From JACZST01 sp036985755 (GTDB lineage Bacteria; Actinomycetota; Acidimicrobiia; Spongiisociales; UBA5794): DNA of 46,743 nt. Below, one piece after another: positions 1 through 8,144 of this stretch. Under the pieces are notes generated by a model, which searched no databases, was not told where the DNA came from, and saw nothing but the letters and a program-made list of their open reading frames with translations. Made by a program: the position numbers and the translations under genes. Position 1 is the stretch's first letter, and each line of letters starts with the position of its first letter. Where the stretch lies: contig BTQG01000007.1 of assembly GCA_036985755.1 (NCBI GenBank), positions 1 through 46,743 of the forward strand. Reading direction: 5' to 3'.

Positions 1-1
1 C

Positions 2-148
2 AGCCCGCTGCGCTCCGGTGCCTCCGATGACGAGATCACCGGGTTGATCACCGCGGTGTGGACGAACCGCGACGACCGCTACAGCGAGGAGCGCTCCGGA
101 GTCCCGCTCGGCCTTCCCAAGGTGGAGATGTCCTACATCGGAGGCTGA
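2..148 (+). CDS. moaA: GTP 3',8-cyclase MoaA, C-terminal end only (5' truncated by window)
   Basis: Only the last 48 residues are present, read in frame 2 from the window edge. The tail contains the DDRYSEER stretch and ends VEMSYIGG followed by the stop. A MoaA chain ends with a conserved Gly-Gly that reaches into the active site, and the preceding charged segment also fits this radical-SAM enzyme of molybdenum cofactor synthesis. The catalytic N-terminal iron-sulfur motif lies outside the window, so the call rests on the C-terminus alone. The gene runs in the same direction as the LysM-domain gene about 220 bp downstream, but a repeat block and a separate promoter-like element lie between them, so I infer separate transcription. 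Confidence 0.8.
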   Translation, partial: SPLRSGASDDEITGLITAVWTNRDDRYSEERSGVPLGLPKVEMSYIGG

Positions 149-153
149 GAAGA

Positions 154-209
154 GTCGCAAGTCGCAAGTCGCAAGTCGCAAGTCGCAAGTCGCAAGTCGC
201 AAGTCGCAA
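154..209. repeat. Perfect tandem heptamer repeat, (GTCGCAA)x8
   Basis: Eight exact head-to-tail copies of the 7-mer GTCGCAA start 5 bp after the moaA stop codon, followed by a partial GTC. There are no mismatches and no spacers. It is non-coding: the apparent ORFs through it are short and low complexity. Period 7 is not a multiple of 3, so copy-number change would shift any reading frame, which fits an intergenic position. Confidence 0.95.
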
Positions 210-353
210 GTCCTCGCTCACCGGTCCTGTTTCCTCCCCGCTTGGGGGAGGTGGCCGAGGCCGAAGGCCGAGGACGGAGAGGGGGCTGTCGGGCGGGGGA
301 CACATAGCTGGGCAAGGTAGATCAGACCTCTTGATATCACTTGGGGTTATCGG

Positions 354-359
354 TACGTT
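354..359 (+). promoter_or_regulatory. TACGTT -10 element for the LysM gene (leaderless type)
   Basis: TACGTT lies 6 nt before the ATG at 366. A transcript starting about 7 nt after this hexamer would begin at the start codon. No clear -35 element is seen and the SD match before this ATG is weak. Confidence 0.45.
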
Positions 360-365
360 CGAGGC

Positions 366-827
366 ATGGAGCCTGCGATCGTCCTGAGCACCGCAGTGGC
401 CGGACTGGGCATTGGCGGCTGGCTCGCCGCACAGATCCCGCAGGTGGCCCGAGCACTGCCGGGAAGACTCGAGGCCATGGCGGTCACCGTTGTCCCGCAC
501 CGGGTCATCGCCACCCTGGTTCTTGCCGTGGCCGGGCTGTCGGTGGTTCCGAGGCCGCAGGGGGCGTCCGCCGAGCCCCTCCCCCCGCTGGTCCGGCTCA
601 CCGATCAGCCGATACCCGAGGCTGCGGTTGCGCCGTATGAGGTACAGCGCGGCGATTCGTTGTGGCGTATCGCAGCAGCGACGCTGGAAGAGGCCGACGA
701 CCGCAGCCCGACCAGTGCCACCGTCGCCCGATTCTGGCCGCGGATCTACGAGGCGAACCGTTCGCTCATCGGCGACGACCCGAACCTGATTCTGCCGGGT
801 CAGCATCTCACCATCCCTGAACCATGA
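366..827 (+). CDS. LysM domain membrane protein
   Basis: 153 aa. A hydrophobic stretch near residues 5-22 and a second around 48-60 suggest membrane anchoring. Residues about 92-152 form a LysM module: it opens YEVQRGDSLWRIA, continues through a YEANRSLI segment and closes with LILPGQHLTIP, the usual layout of this peptidoglycan-binding fold. The product is therefore probably an anchored cell-wall-binding protein. Its stop overlaps the next start (ATGA at 824-827), so the two genes are translationally coupled and their products may act together at the envelope. The exact role is unknown. LysM plus a TcpC-like partner can occur in actinobacterial DNA-transfer clusters, but no ATPase or relaxase is present here to support that. 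Confidence 0.75.
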   Translation: MEPAIVLSTAVAGLGIGGWLAAQIPQVARALPGRLEAMAVTVVPHRVIATLVLAVAGLSVVPRPQGASAEPLPPLVRLTDQPIPEAAVAPYEVQRGDSLWRIAAATLEEADDRSPTSATVARFWPRIYEANRSLIGDDPNLILPGQHLTIPEP

Positions 828-1651
828 GCATCGAAGAGCACGAGGAGATCCCGTGGTCGATGCTCGTGGAACAAGACCGTCGTGGCCGCCGGCGCACGCT
901 CTATCTCGCCGCCGCGGCGATCGTCGCCCTCGTCGTCGGATTCACCGGCGTTCGATGGTTCGAAGGTCACCGCAACGGTGAGAGTGCCCCCGAGCCCGCC
1001 TCGACGGTAACGAGCGCGGTGGCGGACACATCTACGACGACGACGACGCTGCTATCGGAAGCCGACCTCATGGCGGCGGTCGATCCTTCGGCGGCGACGC
1101 TCGCCGCGGTAACCAGGGCCGAGTGGTTCGTAACCGACTACTTCACCATCGACGGGTCTCCGGCGCCCGATCTTCAGGCCGCTTTTCTCACCGATGCGGT
1201 GCTGCCCGAACTGCCGCAATCCACCGGCGACGGGTCCGTGTCCTTCGTGGAGTGGGCTCGCGCCTACGACATACGCCAGCATGAGGGAGGCTTTGTGGTC
1301 ACCGTGCTGTTCCGTACCCTCTTCGAGGGTGCGGATGGGATCTATCGGCGGAGCCCGCTCCGTGCGGTCGACGTGATCGTGCTGGTCCGGGATGAGATGA
1401 CGGCGATCGGGGACCTACCGATCCCGGTCACGGCCCCGGTGGATCACGGTCTGCGGGGATGGATGTCTGGCCCCGGCGAAGCTCCTCCCGCTGCTGTTGC
1501 CGCCGCGCTCGAATACGCCCAGCAGTTCACCCAAGAGCCGACGCTCATCGAGTCGGCTGGCTCGGGCGAAGAATGGCGGGTGGTGTTCGCCATCGACGAC
1601 CCATCGGGAGCGCGGTTTCCGGTCGTGCTGCGCTCCGATGTCGCGCCCTGA
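824..1651 (+). CDS. Single-pass membrane protein with TcpC/VirB8-like extracellular part (tentative)
   Basis: 275 aa. A charged cytoplasmic N-terminus (about residues 1-25) is followed by one membrane helix, about 26-45, then a Ser/Thr-rich linker and a large outside domain. A segment around WFVTDYFTIDG followed by alternating hydrophobic strands (GGFVVTVLFRTLF, VIVLVRD) resembles the NTF2-like folds of TcpC/VirB8 proteins, which are assembly factors of conjugation channels. I only see this as a resemblance. It is coupled to the LysM gene by a 4-nt overlap. No transfer ATPase, coupling protein or relaxase is in the window, so a stand-alone envelope function is equally possible. Confidence 0.6.
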   Translation: MSIEEHEEIPWSMLVEQDRRGRRRTLYLAAAAIVALVVGFTGVRWFEGHRNGESAPEPASTVTSAVADTSTTTTTLLSEADLMAAVDPSAATLAAVTRAEWFVTDYFTIDGSPAPDLQAAFLTDAVLPELPQSTGDGSVSFVEWARAYDIRQHEGGFVVTVLFRTLFEGADGIYRRSPLRAVDVIVLVRDEMTAIGDLPIPVTAPVDHGLRGWMSGPGEAPPAAVAAALEYAQQFTQEPTLIESAGSGEEWRVVFAIDDPSGARFPVVLRSDVAP

Positions 1652-1763
1652 CTCGAATCGTCGGCAATCCGAATGCGGGAGCGCTGCTCGTCTTGCAGCC
1701 CCGCCGCTACCCTCGCCGCCATACCCGCGGGGATGGCGCCGGCATCCAGGCAACGCCTGCTGG

Positions 1764-2018
1764 CTATCCGAAGCGTTGCTCGAGGATCTGCGTCGCGGCG
1801 GGGGCGATCGTCTCCCAGGAGGCCTCGGGGACCTTGGACAGCGTCACGAAATCGGCGGTCATGAAGACGCTGGTCACACCTTCGATTCCGACGAGGGCGG
1901 CGCCGGTCGGATCGTCCGTTTCTTTGCCGGCTACGAAGGTGGCAGGGCCTCCGACGTCGACGCCGACCGAGAACTTCAGCGCGTTGGGGTTCGGAGTGTT
2001 TGAGATCTCGATGCCCAT
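1764..2018 (-). CDS. NifU N-terminal (Nfu-N) domain protein
   Basis: 84 aa, about the size of a lone Nfu N-terminal domain. It carries NPNALKF near the N-terminus and the GVTSVFMTADFVTLSK stretch characteristic of this domain, which in larger Nfu proteins is followed by a CxxC iron-sulfur scaffold domain. No cysteines and no CxxC domain are present, so it cannot hold a cluster by itself. Domain-only versions are known as stand-alone proteins of unclear role, possibly in iron-sulfur transfer. It converges with the membrane-protein gene at 1651. The ATG at 2018 is supported by a TAGCCT element 8 nt upstream. Confidence 0.85.
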   Translation of the reverse strand: MGIEISNTPNPNALKFSVGVDVGGPATFVAGKETDDPTGAALVGIEGVTSVFMTADFVTLSKVPEASWETIAPAATQILEQRFG

Positions 2019-2026
2019 GACCCGTG

Positions 2027-2032
2027 AGGCTA
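2027..2032 (-). promoter_or_regulatory. TAGCCT -10 element for the Nfu-N gene
   Basis: Read on the minus strand, TAGCCT is followed by 8 nt and then the ATG at 2018. No SD-like sequence occupies the spacer, so initiation looks leaderless. Confidence 0.45.
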
Positions 2033-2129
2033 GCCGCCAGAGGCCGGCCCGCTGCCCGGGAATCCCGAGTCTCGGTGGTTTGTCCTGGTGGGGACCGTGC
2101 CTGATTGGGCCGGCCCATGGGGGACCGAC

Positions 2130-4034
2130 ATGGTGACCGGCCGGATCATCGGCGTCGATGTTGGTGGCACCTTCACCGACCTCGTTACCTGGGACGGTTG
2201 GAAGGTAACGACGGTGAAGGTCCCGACGACGTTTGATCAGAGCGAGGCCGTTGTCCGCGGGTCACAGGAACTCGCACAATCCTTCGATGCTTTTCTCCAC
2301 GGGACGACCACAGCGACGAACGCCCTGCTCGAACGAGCAGGCGCCAGGACCTTGCTGGTGACGTCCCCCGGCTTCCAGGATGTCATCGAGATTGGCCGGC
2401 AAGACCGGCCGAGTCTCTATGACCCGTTTGCCGATCGGCCCGAGCCGCTCGTGGGTCGGGCCGATCGCATCGTGGATCTCGACGATGCCGAACCGGCGGC
2501 GTATCAGGCAGTTGCCGTCTCCTTGCTCTACTCCTACGACGATCCAGGCCAGGAGCAAGCTCTTCGTCAACAGATCCTCGACGCGGCACCGGACGTTGCC
2601 GTATCGCTATCGAGCGACGTTGCCCCGGAGTTCAGAGAATTCGAGCGCACCTCGACGACCGTGTTGAACGCATACCTCCAACCGGTGGTTGCGACGTATT
2701 TCGAGCGTCTCGAGCAACAGGTGAAGGCCGCAGGCATTGCCGAGCGAGTCGGCGTCATGCGCTCCTCGGGTGGGCTCATCACCACTGAGCAGGCAGCACG
2801 CCTGCCTGCAGCGATCCTCCTCTCCGGGCCTGCCGGGGGATCGGTTGCGGCGGCGGCGCTCGCAACCGCCTTCGGCAGGGACCAGGTGGTGTCGTTCGAC
2901 ATGGGTGGAACCTCGACAGATGTGTGCCGCATCGACGGCGGCAGGCCGGAAATCTCTTACGAGCGAGCCGTGGCCGGGTACGCCTGCCGGATGCCATCGA
3001 TTGCCATACACACGGTCGGCGCCGGCGGTGGCAGCATCGGCTGGGTCGACCCCGGCGGAGCACTGCGGGTCGGGCCGCACAGTGCCGGCGCCGACCCAGG
3101 GCCTGCGTGTTATCGCAAGGGAGGTGGTGACGCCACCGTTACCGACGCCAACGTCGTGCTCGGCCGGATCGCACCGCGCGCCGCGCTGGGCGGGCGCCTC
3201 GAGATCGATCGTGAGCTCGCCGAGCAAGCGGTCGCCCGCCTCGGCGAAGACGCCGGGTTGAGCAGGCACGAAACCGCGCTCGGCATGGTTCGCGTCGTCG
3301 AAGAAGTCATGACCGGCGCGGTGCGGAGCGTATCGATCGAGCAGGGAGTCGACCCCCGCGGTGGATGGCTCGTCGCCTTCGGCGGAGCCGGTGGTCTGCA
3401 CGCAACCGCACTTGCCCGATCGCTGGACATGAGGGGTGTTGTCGTGCCTGCCCATGCTGGGGTTTTCTCTGCGCTGGGGCTCTTGCTCAGCCCGCCAAGA
3501 GTCGACGAGGCGAGCAGCCTGTTGCTGGTTTCAGGCGACCACGCGTTGCACAGGGAGGTCGCCCTCGTCGCAGCCGAAGCGGCGCAGCGGCTCCCAGGCG
3601 GAACGGTGACCACGATGGTCGACGTCCGCTACCTCGGACAGTCACACGAGATCACCGTCCCATTTCAGGCCGATGACGGCTGGCAGCGCCTTGCCGATCG
3701 TTTCCATGCCGCCCACCTCGAGCGCTATGGCTTCCACCGCCAAGAGGACCCGATCGAGGCGGTGACGGTGCGTGCCGAGGCGGTGGGAACCTCCTGGTTC
3801 ACGTTCGATGAGCTGCCCCGGTGGCAGGCGCACGGCGACGCCGGTGCCGCGACCCGTACCGTGCTCACCGACGACGGCCCCGTCGACACCTCGGTTTGGA
3901 TCCGCAGCGGCCTGGAGATCGGTGCTGAGATCGTCGGCCCCGCCATCATCGAGGAGCGGGATGCGACGACATGGGTCGGGCAAGGCGAGCGAGCCGAGGT
4001 TCATCGCACCGGGGCCCTGGAGATCACATGGTGA
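2130..4034 (+). CDS. hyuA: Hydantoinase/5-oxoprolinase subunit A (HyuA family)
   Basis: 634 aa from the ATG at 2130. A GTG 14 codons upstream is open but the family N-terminus (GRIIGVDVGGTFTDLV) begins at 2130, behind a G-rich SD-like stretch. The ASKHA-type nucleotide-binding signatures are intact: GVDVGGTFTD at the N-terminus, LLSGPAGGSV and SFDMGGTSTDVC in the middle, and FGGAGGLHA later. The family uses ATP to open cyclic amides such as hydantoins or 5-oxoproline, and related members carboxylate ketones. The substrate cannot be read from sequence. The gene overlaps hyuB by 7 nt, so the two subunits are probably co-translated, and the operon continues into glcDEF. Confidence 0.9.
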   Translation: MVTGRIIGVDVGGTFTDLVTWDGWKVTTVKVPTTFDQSEAVVRGSQELAQSFDAFLHGTTTATNALLERAGARTLLVTSPGFQDVIEIGRQDRPSLYDPFADRPEPLVGRADRIVDLDDAEPAAYQAVAVSLLYSYDDPGQEQALRQQILDAAPDVAVSLSSDVAPEFREFERTSTTVLNAYLQPVVATYFERLEQQVKAAGIAERVGVMRSSGGLITTEQAARLPAAILLSGPAGGSVAAAALATAFGRDQVVSFDMGGTSTDVCRIDGGRPEISYERAVAGYACRMPSIAIHTVGAGGGSIGWVDPGGALRVGPHSAGADPGPACYRKGGGDATVTDANVVLGRIAPRAALGGRLEIDRELAEQAVARLGEDAGLSRHETALGMVRVVEEVMTGAVRSVSIEQGVDPRGGWLVAFGGAGGLHATALARSLDMRGVVVPAHAGVFSALGLLLSPPRVDEASSLLLVSGDHALHREVALVAAEAAQRLPGGTVTTMVDVRYLGQSHEITVPFQADDGWQRLADRFHAAHLERYGFHRQEDPIEAVTVRAEAVGTSWFTFDELPRWQAHGDAGAATRTVLTDDGPVDTSVWIRSGLEIGAEIVGPAIIEERDATTWVGQGERAEVHRTGALEITW

Positions 4035-5575
4035 GGGTTGATCCGATAACACTCGAGGTGACGCGCAACCGTCTCAGCTCGATTGCCGACGATATGGGTG
4101 TGGTGCTGCGTCGCAGCGCGTACTCACCGAACATAAAGGAGCGGGCGGATTGCTCTGCCGCTCTTTTCGATCCCACCGGCGAGATGCTTGCCCAGGCCGA
4201 GCACATCCCGGTGCATCTGGGTTCGATGCCGGCGTCGGTCGCAGCCGTTCTCGATCGCTTTGGCGCCGACGTAGAGCCCGGAACTCAGTTTGCGGTGAAC
4301 GACCCGTTCGCCGGTGGAACCCACCTCAACGATCTCACCCTTCTCCGCCCGGTGCACATCGACGGGAAGCTCGTCGCGTGGGTGGCAAATCGCGCCCACC
4401 ACGCCGATGTCGGCGGCGATGCTCCGGGATCGATGCCGGCGAGTGCGACCAGGGTGGATGAGGAGGGTCACATTGTCTCCCCGGTTGCCGCGGTTCGCAA
4501 CGGCGAGTGGCTCGATGAGTTCTTCGGGCCCTTCCTGGCCGCCAGCCGTACCCCTGCCGAGCGCCTCGGTGACCTATCGGCTCAGCTGGGAGCCAACGAG
4601 GCGGGGGCGCAACGGGTGAGCGAGCTGGTCGACGCTGAGGGCCTCGACCGGTGGCGCACGGTGACCGCCGCGCTGCTCGACTACGGCGAGCGCCGCATGC
4701 GCTCCGCGCTGGCGGCGCTGCCCGACGGGGTGTATCCGTTTGTCGACCATATGGAGTGGGGTGAGGGGGAGGATCTGGCGATCGCGGCAGCGGTCACGAT
4801 CAACGGTGACAGCCTCCACGCCGACCTGACCGGCTCGGCCCCCCAGATAGAAGGGAACATCAACACGGTACGAGCGGTGGCGCTGTCCTGTCTCTATTAC
4901 GCGGTTCGCGTCGCCACGGATCCGTCCATCCCCGCCAACGGTGGCAGCTATCGACCGATCACCCTGGAAACCCGCAAGGGGTCGATCGTCGACGCACTAC
5001 CCCCTGCAGCCGTTGCCGCAGGGAATGTAGAGACCAGCCAGCGGATCGCCGACACGCTGCTCGGAGCGCTCGCCCAGGCCGCGCCCGACCGGGTTCCGGC
5101 TGCCGGCCAGGGGACGATGAACAACGTGCTGGTCGGCAACGATGACTTCGCCTACTACGAGACGGTTGCTGGAGGCCAGGGGGGTCGCCCCGGCTTGCCG
5201 GGACAGTCGGGCATTCACACCGGGATGACCAACACGAAGAACACGCCGATCGAGTCACTGGAGGCGCACTATCCGCTCCGCATCGTCACCTACCGGCTGC
5301 GCCGCGGTTCGGGGGGTGATGGGCAGTACCCGGGAGGGGAGGGGATCGAGAGGGAGATCGAATTCCTCGCTCCTGCCACCCTGTCGCTGATGGGCGAACG
5401 GCGGCGTCTGGCCCCATGGGGCCTCAACGGCGGCGAGTCGGGGGCGACCGGGGAGGACTGGCTGATCCGCTACGGAGATGCGGCGCGGTTGGAGGCAAAG
5501 TGCACCGTCGAGGTCGAGCCCGGAGACCGCCTCCGCGTTTTCACCCCCGGCGGCGGCGGTTGGGGACCTGCCTAG
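4028..5575 (+). CDS. hyuB: Hydantoinase/5-oxoprolinase subunit B (HyuB family)
   Basis: 515 aa. The ATG at 4028 overlaps the end of hyuA (ATGGTGA) and gives the typical family start, VDPITLEVTRNRL. Family hallmarks follow in order: NDPFAGGTHLNDLTL, then NRAHHADVGGDAPGSMP with its paired histidines (probable metal ligands), then TKNTPIESLE, YRLRRGSGGDGQYPGGEG and the C-terminal FTPGGGGWG. It is full length. In this family subunit B works with the ATP-binding subunit A. The downstream glcD begins after 47 bp and has its own promoter-like TACGCT, so that half of the operon may be separately boosted. Confidence 0.9.
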   Translation: MVRVDPITLEVTRNRLSSIADDMGVVLRRSAYSPNIKERADCSAALFDPTGEMLAQAEHIPVHLGSMPASVAAVLDRFGADVEPGTQFAVNDPFAGGTHLNDLTLLRPVHIDGKLVAWVANRAHHADVGGDAPGSMPASATRVDEEGHIVSPVAAVRNGEWLDEFFGPFLAASRTPAERLGDLSAQLGANEAGAQRVSELVDAEGLDRWRTVTAALLDYGERRMRSALAALPDGVYPFVDHMEWGEGEDLAIAAAVTINGDSLHADLTGSAPQIEGNINTVRAVALSCLYYAVRVATDPSIPANGGSYRPITLETRKGSIVDALPPAAVAAGNVETSQRIADTLLGALAQAAPDRVPAAGQGTMNNVLVGNDDFAYYETVAGGQGGRPGLPGQSGIHTGMTNTKNTPIESLEAHYPLRIVTYRLRRGSGGDGQYPGGEGIEREIEFLAPATLSLMGERRRLAPWGLNGGESGATGEDWLIRYGDAARLEAKCTVEVEPGDRLRVFTPGGGGWGPA

Positions 5576-5609
5576 CGCGACCCTGCGAGCCCAGGGTCGG
5601 CAGGGTCGG

Positions 5610-5615
5610 TACGCT
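5610..5615 (+). promoter_or_regulatory. TACGCT -10 element for glcD (internal promoter)
   Basis: TACGCT sits 7 nt before the glcD ATG at 5623, inside the 47-bp gap after hyuB. It would make a leaderless glcDEF transcript independent of hyuAB. Confidence 0.4.
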
Positions 5616-5622
5616 GCGGCGC

Positions 5623-7023
5623 ATGGTTACGGCTGTCGAAGAGCTGACCGCGCTCCTGGGCGATGACCGGGTGCGGACCCATCCGCTCGACCAGCATCTG
5701 TTCGCCAAGGATGCCGGTCTCCGGCGCGGCGGCGCTGCCGTCGTGGTGTTTCCTGAAACCAGCGGCGAGGTGGCAGCTGTCGTCAAGACCGCCAGGGCCC
5801 ATGGGATGCCAATCGTTGCCCGTGGAGCGGGAACGGGGCTTGCCGGGGGAGCAGTTCCTCAGGAAGGATGGCTGCTCGTCGTCCTCACCAGGATGAACCG
5901 CATCTTCGAAATTGATGAGGTCGGGAGGACGGCGTGGGTTGGGCCCGGTGTCGTCAACCTCGACCTTTCGCAAGCGACCGCCGGCCTGGGCCTGCATTTC
6001 GCCCCCGACCCGTCGTCGCAGTCGGCGTGCACCGTCGGTGGGAACGTGGCGACAAATGCCGGCGGGCCGCACTGTCTCGCCGAAGGCTCGACGGTCGCTC
6101 ACATCCTCGGTGTCGAGTTGGTGACCGCAGACGGGAACACGATCGTTGTCGGTGGAGAGGCTCCCGACACACCAGGCTACGACCTGCGGGGCGTGATCGT
6201 GGGCAGCGAGGGCACCCTTGGCATCGTCACCAGGGTCCTGGTCCGGCTCACCGAGAACCCCCCGGACACAGCCACCCTGCTCATGGCGTTCGACACTATC
6301 GAGGACGCTTCGAGGACGGTGTCGGATGTGATCGCCGCCGGTATGGTTCCCGCCGCCCTCGAGATGATGGACAACGCGATGTGTCTGGCGGTGGAGAACT
6401 TCGTCCAAGCCGGATATCCAACCGATGCTGCCGCGGTCCTTCTCGCCGATGTCTCGGGGCATCCGGCAGGGACGGCCGCCTCGATCGAGCTGCTGACCGA
6501 CATCGCCGTTGGCAACGGGGCAACAAGTGTCAGAGTGGCCACCGACGCGTCGGAAAGGGCGCTTCTGTGGAAGGGCAGGAAGTCGGCGTTCGGCGCAGTC
6601 GCCCAAGCGGCGCCGGATTACTACCTGAACGACACGGTGGTCCCGCGCACCAGGATCGTCGAGGTGATCAGCAAGACCTATGAGATCGCCGAGCGGTACG
6701 GCATCAGCCTGATGAATGTCTTTCATGCCGGGGACGGAAACCTTCACCCGCTGGTGTCATTCGACGCAGCCGAGCCCGGCATGACGGAGCGCGTCGTCGC
6801 CGCCGCTCGCGAGATGGTCATCGTTGCGATCGCCGCCGGTGGAACGCTCAGCGGTGAGCACGGGATCGGCGTCGAGAAGCGCGACCTCATGTCCAGTGTC
6901 TTCTCTGCTGAGGACCTCGACGCCCAGGCCAGGCTGCGCGAGGCATTTGACCCCGACGGCGCCCTGAACCCCGAAAAGGTCCTTCCCGACGGCGCCCGCT
7001 GCTTCGATTGGGGCACGGCATGA
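5623..7023 (+). CDS. glcD: Glycolate oxidase subunit GlcD (FAD-linked D-2-hydroxyacid oxidase)
   Basis: 466 aa from the ATG at 5623; upstream in-frame sequence is out-of-frame hyuB and non-homologous. The FAD-binding PCMH-type fold shows IVARGAGTGLAGGAVP, then CTVGGNVATNAGGPH and VGSEGTLGIVTR. The C-terminal cap has VFHAGDGNLHP and GTLSGEHGIGVEKR, which carry the substrate and metal-binding histidines. GlcD oxidises glycolate, or D-lactate in relatives, to the 2-oxoacid and hands electrons on through GlcE and GlcF. It overlaps glcE by ATGA. The linked hyuAB suggests that the true substrate may be a hydroxyacid released from a cyclic amide, which is inference. Confidence 0.92.
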   Translation: MVTAVEELTALLGDDRVRTHPLDQHLFAKDAGLRRGGAAVVVFPETSGEVAAVVKTARAHGMPIVARGAGTGLAGGAVPQEGWLLVVLTRMNRIFEIDEVGRTAWVGPGVVNLDLSQATAGLGLHFAPDPSSQSACTVGGNVATNAGGPHCLAEGSTVAHILGVELVTADGNTIVVGGEAPDTPGYDLRGVIVGSEGTLGIVTRVLVRLTENPPDTATLLMAFDTIEDASRTVSDVIAAGMVPAALEMMDNAMCLAVENFVQAGYPTDAAAVLLADVSGHPAGTAASIELLTDIAVGNGATSVRVATDASERALLWKGRKSAFGAVAQAAPDYYLNDTVVPRTRIVEVISKTYEIAERYGISLMNVFHAGDGNLHPLVSFDAAEPGMTERVVAAAREMVIVAIAAGGTLSGEHGIGVEKRDLMSSVFSAEDLDAQARLREAFDPDGALNPEKVLPDGARCFDWGTA

Positions 7024-8144
7024 AAACGCTGGCGGCACCGACCACGCGACTCTTGAGGCGTCTTCATGATCCGACCGTCGATATCGATGCCGAGTTTGTC
7101 GTGGCTCCGACCTCGATGGAGGAGGCGGCGGAGATTCTCGCCGCGGCGACAGAGGTTGGCCAGGCGGTCGCTTTCTACGGGGCGGGAACACACCGCCAGA
7201 TCGGGAGTCCGGTGGATGCAGACCTCGTGATCACCACAACGGCGATGAACCGCATCGTCGACTATCAACCGGATGACCTGACGGTGGTGGCGGAGCCGGG
7301 GGTTACGCTCGCCGACCTCGAGGCCGCACTCGCCGATCGAAACCTGACCGCCGTGCTGCCGGAGACCGAGCCCAACGCCACTGTCGGCGGTGTGGTCGCT
7401 ACCGGCCGGTCGGGATACCAGCGACTCCGCTACGGGCCGACCAGAGATCGGGTGCTCCGGGCCACCATGGCGACCGGGTACGGGAAAGTCGTCACCGGCG
7501 GCAGCCCGGTCGTCAAGGCATCGACCGGTTACGGCATGCCACGGCTGTTCACAGGCTCCTTCGGGACCCTCGGCCTGATCGGTCCGGTTCTGCTCAAGCT
7601 GTGGTCGCAGCCGAGGGCGACGGCGACGGTCGTCGTCGACGAGCCGGAAGTTGTCAGAAACGCCGCCTATCGACCTCTCGCCGTGCTCGGCACCGGGGGG
7701 ATCGGACGCATCTACCTCGGCGGCACCAGGGAAGAGGTCGACGCCCAGGCCGAGGCGATCGGGGGTCGGAGAAGCGAGGGTCTGGACTGGCCGGAATCGC
7801 ACAACCCGGCTCTCCGGTTGAGCTTCCGCGTCCCGGCTCGCTTCGTCGATGATGCCGTGGCGGCGGCAAGGGATCTCGATACCACCGGATGGGTCGCCCA
7901 ATACGGTGTCGGAATCGTCGAGGCAGGCTACGACCGGATTGCCCCCGGCGGGTTCGCCGCAGCACGCTCCTGGGCGGAGTCCGTAGGCGGGTCGCTCGTC
8001 ATCGAAGCATCCCCCGACGAGTTGCGTCGAAAGCTCGGGGCGTGGGGATCGCCACCAGATTCGGCAGCCCTCCAGCGCCAGGTAAAGGTCCGTTTCGACC
8101 CGGCGGGAATCTGCAATCCGGGGATCCTCCCCGGAGGGATCTGA
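7020..8144 (+). CDS. glcE: Glycolate oxidase FAD-binding subunit GlcE
   Basis: 374 aa. The start at 7020 overlaps the glcD stop as ATGA. It has a second, shorter FAD-binding fold: AFYGAGTHRQIGSP, VAEPGVTLADLE, NATVGGVVATGRSG and a GSFGTLGLI segment. GlcE lacks the long substrate cap of GlcD, as expected for this subunit. It is needed with GlcD and GlcF for activity in the bacterial three-subunit oxidase. Its stop shares one base with the glcF start (TGATG). Confidence 0.88.
   Translation: MKTLAAPTTRLLRRLHDPTVDIDAEFVVAPTSMEEAAEILAAATEVGQAVAFYGAGTHRQIGSPVDADLVITTTAMNRIVDYQPDDLTVVAEPGVTLADLEAALADRNLTAVLPETEPNATVGGVVATGRSGYQRLRYGPTRDRVLRATMATGYGKVVTGGSPVVKASTGYGMPRLFTGSFGTLGLIGPVLLKLWSQPRATATVVVDEPEVVRNAAYRPLAVLGTGGIGRIYLGGTREEVDAQAEAIGGRRSEGLDWPESHNPALRLSFRVPARFVDDAVAAARDLDTTGWVAQYGVGIVEAGYDRIAPGGFAAARSWAESVGGSLVIEASPDELRRKLGAWGSPPDSAALQRQVKVRFDPAGICNPGILPGGI

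Noticed and set aside
154..209. CRISPR array
   Set aside because: Units are 7 bp with no spacers, and no cas genes are present.
366..1651. Integrated conjugative element or T4SS locus
   Set aside because: No integrase, relaxase, ATPase, attachment site or composition change is visible around the LysM/TcpC-like pair.
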